From Candidatus Rifleibacteriota bacterium (lineage in GTDB: Bacteria > UBP17 > UBA6191 > JACPRK01), in assembly GCA_016213865.1 (NCBI GenBank), contig JACQZL010000227.1, positions 1 through 16,381 on the forward strand: DNA of 16,381 bases, given 5' to 3'. The notes beneath the pieces are model-generated. The model was not told the origin of the DNA. It worked only from the letters and a program-made list of their open reading frames with translations, and did no database searches. Shown here in pieces: positions 13,243 through 16,381 of this stretch (positions are counted from its first letter, which is position 1; each line of letters starts with the position of its first letter). A program made the translations under genes and the position numbers.

Positions 13243-15762
13243 TCAAGGTCTGGGTACCGGCAGGTCCTTTTCAGCTCCCCACGCCTCCTGGAGCTGGACG
13301 CCGTCACGGGATCGCAGGACATACCAGTTCCCCGTGGCAGGTCTCCAGACTGCGAGGTCCGCCCTACCATCTGCGTCGAAATCGCCGGCGACTGGAACAT
13401 CGGTGGCGGCTCCCCACTGGACCCGGGTGGCAGCCGAAGTGGAAGACTGGCGGATATGCCAGTTCCCGTCGGAAGGCCTGAAGATCGCGGCATCCGTCTT
13501 CCCGTCTCCATCGAAATCCGCCGGCACGGGTTTGTCTCCGGAGGTCCCCCACTGGGCCGTCGTGACGACCCCGTCGGAGGAACGGAGGACGTACCATGTG
13601 CCGTCGGAAGGCCGCCAGACGGCAAGATCGGCCTTGCCGTCAGCGTCGTAGTCTCCGGAAACTGGAACATCGGGCTCGGCGAAGAGCGTTCCCGTTCCCC
13701 ACTGGGCCGTGGTCTGGACCCCATCGGAGGAACGGAGGACGTACCAATTCCCCTCGGCAGGCCGCCAGACGGCAAGGTCCGCCTTCGCGTCGCCATCGTA
13801 ATCGCCCGGGACCGGCACATCGGATCGGCCGGAGAAAGACCCCGTTCCCCACTGGGTCGCCGTCGCTACCCGGTCGGAGGAGCGCAGGACGTACCAGTTC
13901 CCCTCGGAAGGCCGCCAGACAGCCTGGTCGGACCTTCCATCGCCGTCATAGTCGGCCGAGACCGGGGTGTCGCCGGCGGTTCCCCACTGCCGCATGCTCG
14001 CGCCCCTGTCGGAGGAACGCAGGTTGTACCAGGTGCCGTCGCTGGGACGCCAGATGGAGAGATCGCTCTTCCCATCCTGATCGAAATCCGCGGGCACCGC
14101 GTACTTGGCGCCGGCCAGAAAGGGTTGGATGGGCGGCAGCCCGGCGGCCTTCCTGCCGCCGGCTCCCACGGCCGGAAGGGTCAGAAAACTGTCCAGGGCC
14201 CCGGGCCCACTGGCGCCGCCGGCCAGCCACGTATCGCTTCCGGGATGGCCATTCGGGACCAGCAGCTCCGGATGATCGAAGGGGGCCGACTCCCACCGGA
14301 CCCGCTCGTCGGTGAGGGCCAGCAAGAAGGCCTTCAGCGCAGCCTCCTCCTGATTGGTGAGACCAAGGGGTATGATGGTCGAATTGGGAAAATCTCCCCC
14401 CCGATCGTAGAGTTCCATCACTTCGTCCAGGGTTGCCTTGCCGCCGTTGTGGAAGTAGGGTCCGGTCAACTCGATGTTCCTGAGGCTGGAGACCTTGAAC
14501 GCGCCCGCGGCGCCGAGGCTGCTCGCACTCACGGGGGCCCCCAGGTCGTCGGCGTGCGGTCTGACGCCGATGTCATAGAACGGCGTGCCGGGAGGGGCAT
14601 CGGCGGCATCGGAAAGATGGTGACCGCCGTGGCATGACATGCACCTGCCCTTCCCATTGAAGAGGTTGAGACCGCTCTGCTCGAGAGCGGTCATGGCAGT
14701 CGGGTCGCCAGTGAAGAACTCGTTGCTGGCGAACCTGTCGAAGGGGCTCTGGTCGGAGACCAGGGTGGCTTCATAGAGCTGGATCGCCAATCCCCAGAAG
14801 AGGGGGAAGTTCGCCTCCATCTGGGTGTAGGTCCTGCCTCCAACGACGGCGGGTTCGTCCGAGTTCCACCACGAGGGGACGAAGGCCTGCTGGATGAGGG
14901 CCACGTAACTCGTGGTCAAGCCTCTGTCCGTCGAGGCCAGGGCGCCCAGAACGCTGTCCGTCGGCGAGACCTTCTGTTTCGCCAGCGGCCTCAGAGTCAG
15001 CATCTTCTTGCCGATGTCGGGCCAGGTCTGGCCGGCCCAGGACATCTCGTCGGCCAGCGGGGGACCCACCGCCTGGGAGGCCAGGCTGGCGCCCTGGATG
15101 GCGACCTGGACTTGCGTGAGGGTCCCGGTGGCGTTCGAGGACAGCAGATAGGCCTCGGCTCCCGGGCCTCCGGGGGAAGTGCCATTGAAGGTGTTGCTGG
15201 CACGGCCGTCCCAGAAGTTGACCTGGTTGAAGACGGCGTTGATCGTGGTTGGCGCCTGCCTGGCCGTCACCCGACGGGTGTTCTGGCCCGAGACCCGGAA
15301 GCCGTCCAGGTCGGCCGCGGGAGTCCAGCTATCCACGGCATTGCCGGGAACTACGCCAGTAAACACGGCATTGACGCACCCCTGCGAGCCCACGACCTCG
15401 TTCGTGGTGAGCGGGAAATCGCCGATTCGCAAGAAGGCGTTCGCCCCCCACTTTTGAAAGGTAGTGTCTGGAGTCGTTGCCCGCGTGCCCGGATTCGACG
15501 TGTTCTTGAAACGACTGTCGGCCCCCGCGTGGAAGTGGCAGGTGGCGCAGGCCTGGATGCCGTCGCTTCCCACCTGCATGTCCCAGAAGAAGGCCTTACC
15601 CAGCTTGATCGCAGCCACCTTGTCCCGCACGTAGGTGGTGAGGTTGGCCGGATCGAGGACCGGGATCTTCTGAAGCGACATCGGCACGCCGGCCCATGAA
15701 GGACCATCCGTGCCCGCCAACCATAGAAGAGCAAGCGCCAAACGAAGCAGTCTTATCGACAT
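13243..15762 (-). CDS. Di-haem cytochrome c peroxidase/MauG-type domain fused to six FG-GAP repeats (paralogue 1, first gene of the operon)
   Basis: An 839-residue exported protein, colinear with the 10563-13160 product. The signal peptide is residues 1-24 (ending PSWA), and haem sites are CATCH (72-76) and CMSCH (374-378). It shares [29 protein letters not shown], the very conserved block [17 protein letters not shown] (241-257), and [19 protein letters not shown]. It differs mainly by an insertion before the second haem (NEFFTGDPTAMTALEQ) and in the linker after it. C-terminal FG-GAP repeats begin at Asp559 (DFDQDGK) and run to the end, six in number. ATG 15762 is preceded by GAAAGGG, like its paralogue. 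As first gene, it follows the long intergenic region where the operon promoter must lie. Predicted location is the periplasm or outer surface; substrate unknown. Confidence 0.92.
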   Translation of the reverse strand: MSIRLLRLALALLWLAGTDGPSWAGVPMSLQKIPVLDPANLTTYVRDKVAAIKLGKAFFWDMQVGSDGIQACATCHFHAGADSRFKNTSNPGTRATTPDTTFQKWGANAFLRIGDFPLTTNEVVGSQGCVNAVFTGVVPGNAVDSWTPAADLDGFRVSGQNTRRVTARQAPTTINAVFNQVNFWDGRASNTFNGTSPGGPGAEAYLLSSNATGTLTQVQVAIQGASLASQAVGPPLADEMSWAGQTWPDIGKKMLTLRPLAKQKVSPTDSVLGALASTDRGLTTSYVALIQQAFVPSWWNSDEPAVVGGRTYTQMEANFPLFWGLAIQLYEATLVSDQSPFDRFASNEFFTGDPTAMTALEQSGLNLFNGKGRCMSCHGGHHLSDAADAPPGTPFYDIGVRPHADDLGAPVSASSLGAAGAFKVSSLRNIELTGPYFHNGGKATLDEVMELYDRGGDFPNSTIIPLGLTNQEEAALKAFLLALTDERVRWESAPFDHPELLVPNGHPGSDTWLAGGASGPGALDSFLTLPAVGAGGRKAAGLPPIQPFLAGAKYAVPADFDQDGKSDLSIWRPSDGTWYNLRSSDRGASMRQWGTAGDTPVSADYDGDGRSDQAVWRPSEGNWYVLRSSDRVATATQWGTGSFSGRSDVPVPGDYDGDAKADLAVWRPAEGNWYVLRSSDGVQTTAQWGTGTLFAEPDVPVSGDYDADGKADLAVWRPSDGTWYVLRSSDGVVTTAQWGTSGDKPVPADFDGDGKTDAAIFRPSDGNWHIRQSSTSAATRVQWGAATDVPVAGDFDADGRADLAVWRPATGNWYVLRSRDGVQLQEAWGAEKDLPVPRP
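13265..14105 (-). repeat. Coding tandem repeats, six FG-GAP units (paralogue 1)
   Basis: Six loop motifs (first Asp codon at 14086-14088) are spaced about 45-50 codons, with repeated DNA such as CGGAGGAACGGAGGACGTACCA and GGCCGCCAGACGGCAAG. The units resemble those of the neighbouring paralogue more than those of the third gene, as expected if the whole gene was duplicated. Confidence 0.75.
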
Positions 15763-16121
15763 CGTGGGCCCTTTCGCTTCCGGGGCTTCCGGGAAACCCG
15801 TGAGCCCGATAGGGTCGTTGGAACGGTGGCACTCTGGCCCGGGACGGGAGACTCGTCTCTTCTTCCGGCCAGGACCTTCTGCTGAGGCGCCCGATCAAGA
15901 CCCACGGCCACGCTGCGCGCCCTCTTGGTCGAGGGTCGCAATCGGTGCAGCCAATCTCCTGGCGGGCTTCAAACTAGATACGCCCGACCCGGGGGAATGG
16001 CACGAATGTGCGACAGTTTTATGCGCCTTTTTTCAAGCACACTTGCAAGGCTGCACCCCTGGTCTTCCTCCGGGGACCGGCCTGCCCTTCGCCCCTTCGT
16101 TCGAGCGTCGAGACCCGGACC
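15763..16121. other. Gene-free upstream region of the peroxidase operon
   Basis: These 359 bases hold no convincing ORF. They separate the peroxidase operon (- strand) from a small doubtful ORF. The only AT-rich patch is about 16016-16048, which on the - strand reads TTGCAAGTGTGCTTG then AAAAAAGGCGCATAAAAC. TTGCAA (16043-16048) and CATAAA (16018-16023), 19 bp apart, could be a weak sigma-70-like promoter, and CAAG-TGTG-CTTG is a small dyad between them. The remainder shows nothing recognisable. Confidence 0.4.
16018..16048 (-). promoter_or_regulatory. Weak candidate promoter for the peroxidase operon
   Basis: TTGCAA and CATAAA hexamers with 19-bp spacing, read on the - strand, lie in the only AT-rich patch upstream of 15762. 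Spacing is longer than ideal and the transcript leader would be about 250 nt. The CAAGTGTGCTTG dyad could be a regulator site. The support is weak. Confidence 0.2.
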
Positions 16122-16337
16122 TCACCGAGCCCCGTGGAGGGTGTCCAGGTCTTCCCGGGTGAGACGCGTGGCGAGCTCTTTGGTCCGGACCGTCCTGCGA
16201 AGCTGCTCGACCGAGCGCGGCCCGATGATGAAGCGGAAACGAGGGCCGGGCTCCTCGCTCAGTTCGACATAGTCCATTGCCGGGAACGGCGAGAGGGCTG
16301 GCCCCAATGGCATTAAATCCAGCGTCAGGAGAGGCAT
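16122..16337 (-). CDS. Doubtful small ORF; end resembles an aldo/keto reductase C-terminus
   Basis: A 71-residue frame. Its last third, FIIGPRSVEQLRRTV followed by RLTREDLDTL, resembles the closing segment of aldo/keto reductases (a Gly-Pro-Arg-Ser loop, then a helix and an Lt-x-EDL-x-x-L ending). The preceding part (MPLLTLDLMPLGPALSPFPA) does not look like the barrel that should come before it. No ribosome site is seen at either ATG (16337 or 16274). It is either a remnant of a reductase gene, a small unrelated protein, or not a gene. Confidence 0.35.
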   Translation of the reverse strand: MPLLTLDLMPLGPALSPFPAMDYVELSEEPGPRFRFIIGPRSVEQLRRTVRTKELATRLTREDLDTLHGAR

Positions 16338-16353
16338 GACGGGCGTCGGAAAG

Positions 16354-16380
16354 GTAGAAGCGGCATCTTGCCGCTTCCAC
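16354..16380. repeat. Palindrome with GAAGCGGCA arms at the window edge
   Basis: GAAGCGGCA (16357-16365) and TGCCGCTTC (16369-16377) pair perfectly around TCT. One mismatch out, two further pairs extend the stem to 16354-16380. It may be a REP-like intergenic palindrome or a terminator for a gene beyond the window; no T-run is visible within it. Confidence 0.6.
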
Positions 16381-16381
16381 A

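Noticed and set aside
10206..13481. Very long + strand open frame (over 1000 codons) opposite the peroxidase genes
   Set aside because: Its product is Arg/Gly/Pro/Val-rich and low in information, mirroring the FG-GAP repeats; the - strand frame has signal peptide, haem sites and repeats.
13159..14637. Second long + strand open frame opposite paralogue 1
   Set aside because: Same cause: an antisense shadow of a GC-rich gene.

Overview
The window looks like chromosomal DNA of a GC-rich, Gram-negative (LPS/Kdo-making) bacterium. The Kdo/lipid A-core genes prove a diderm envelope. The FG-GAP repeats of the '[16 protein letters not shown]' type, together with dispersed palindromic elements, resemble what is seen in Acidobacteriota and related uncultured lineages. 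That placement is an inference from style, not from a marker gene.

Positions 1-408 hold no convincing gene. They contain a short hairpin and a dispersed repeat, a near-identical inverted copy of which lies at 4881-5017. From 409 to 7438 on the + strand runs a tightly packed Kdo/inner-core operon: kdsB, kdsA (4-bp overlap), a KdkA-like Kdo kinase, a family 9 glycosyltransferase broken by an in-frame TGA, a 150-bp inverted-repeat element, an unrecognised TIM-barrel protein, waaA (whose reading frame begins inside the second repeat copy) and waaF (4-bp overlap). Together they activate Kdo (KdsB), make Kdo-8-P (KdsA), attach Kdo to lipid A (WaaA), phosphorylate Kdo (KdkA) and add heptose (WaaF, and probably the broken GT9). 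The steps catalysed by KdsD and KdsC are not in the window.

A degraded nucleotidyltransferase (internal deletion plus frameshift) and a small coupled ORF follow at 7504-8154, ending in a strong hairpin between convergent transcription units.

From 15762 down to 8213 on the - strand lies a three-gene unit of exported proteins. Two are tandem paralogues in which a di-haem cytochrome c peroxidase/MauG-type domain is fused to six C-terminal FG-GAP repeats. The third is an exported protein with a large unrecognised Cys-containing N-terminal region and five FG-GAP repeats of exactly 132 bp. The gaps are 82 and 43 bp and the FG-GAP module is shared, so the three proteins probably act together outside the cytoplasm. 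This is the most unusual system in the window. The last 600 bases hold the upstream region of this operon, a doubtful small ORF whose end resembles an aldo/keto reductase C-terminus, and a palindrome at the window edge.
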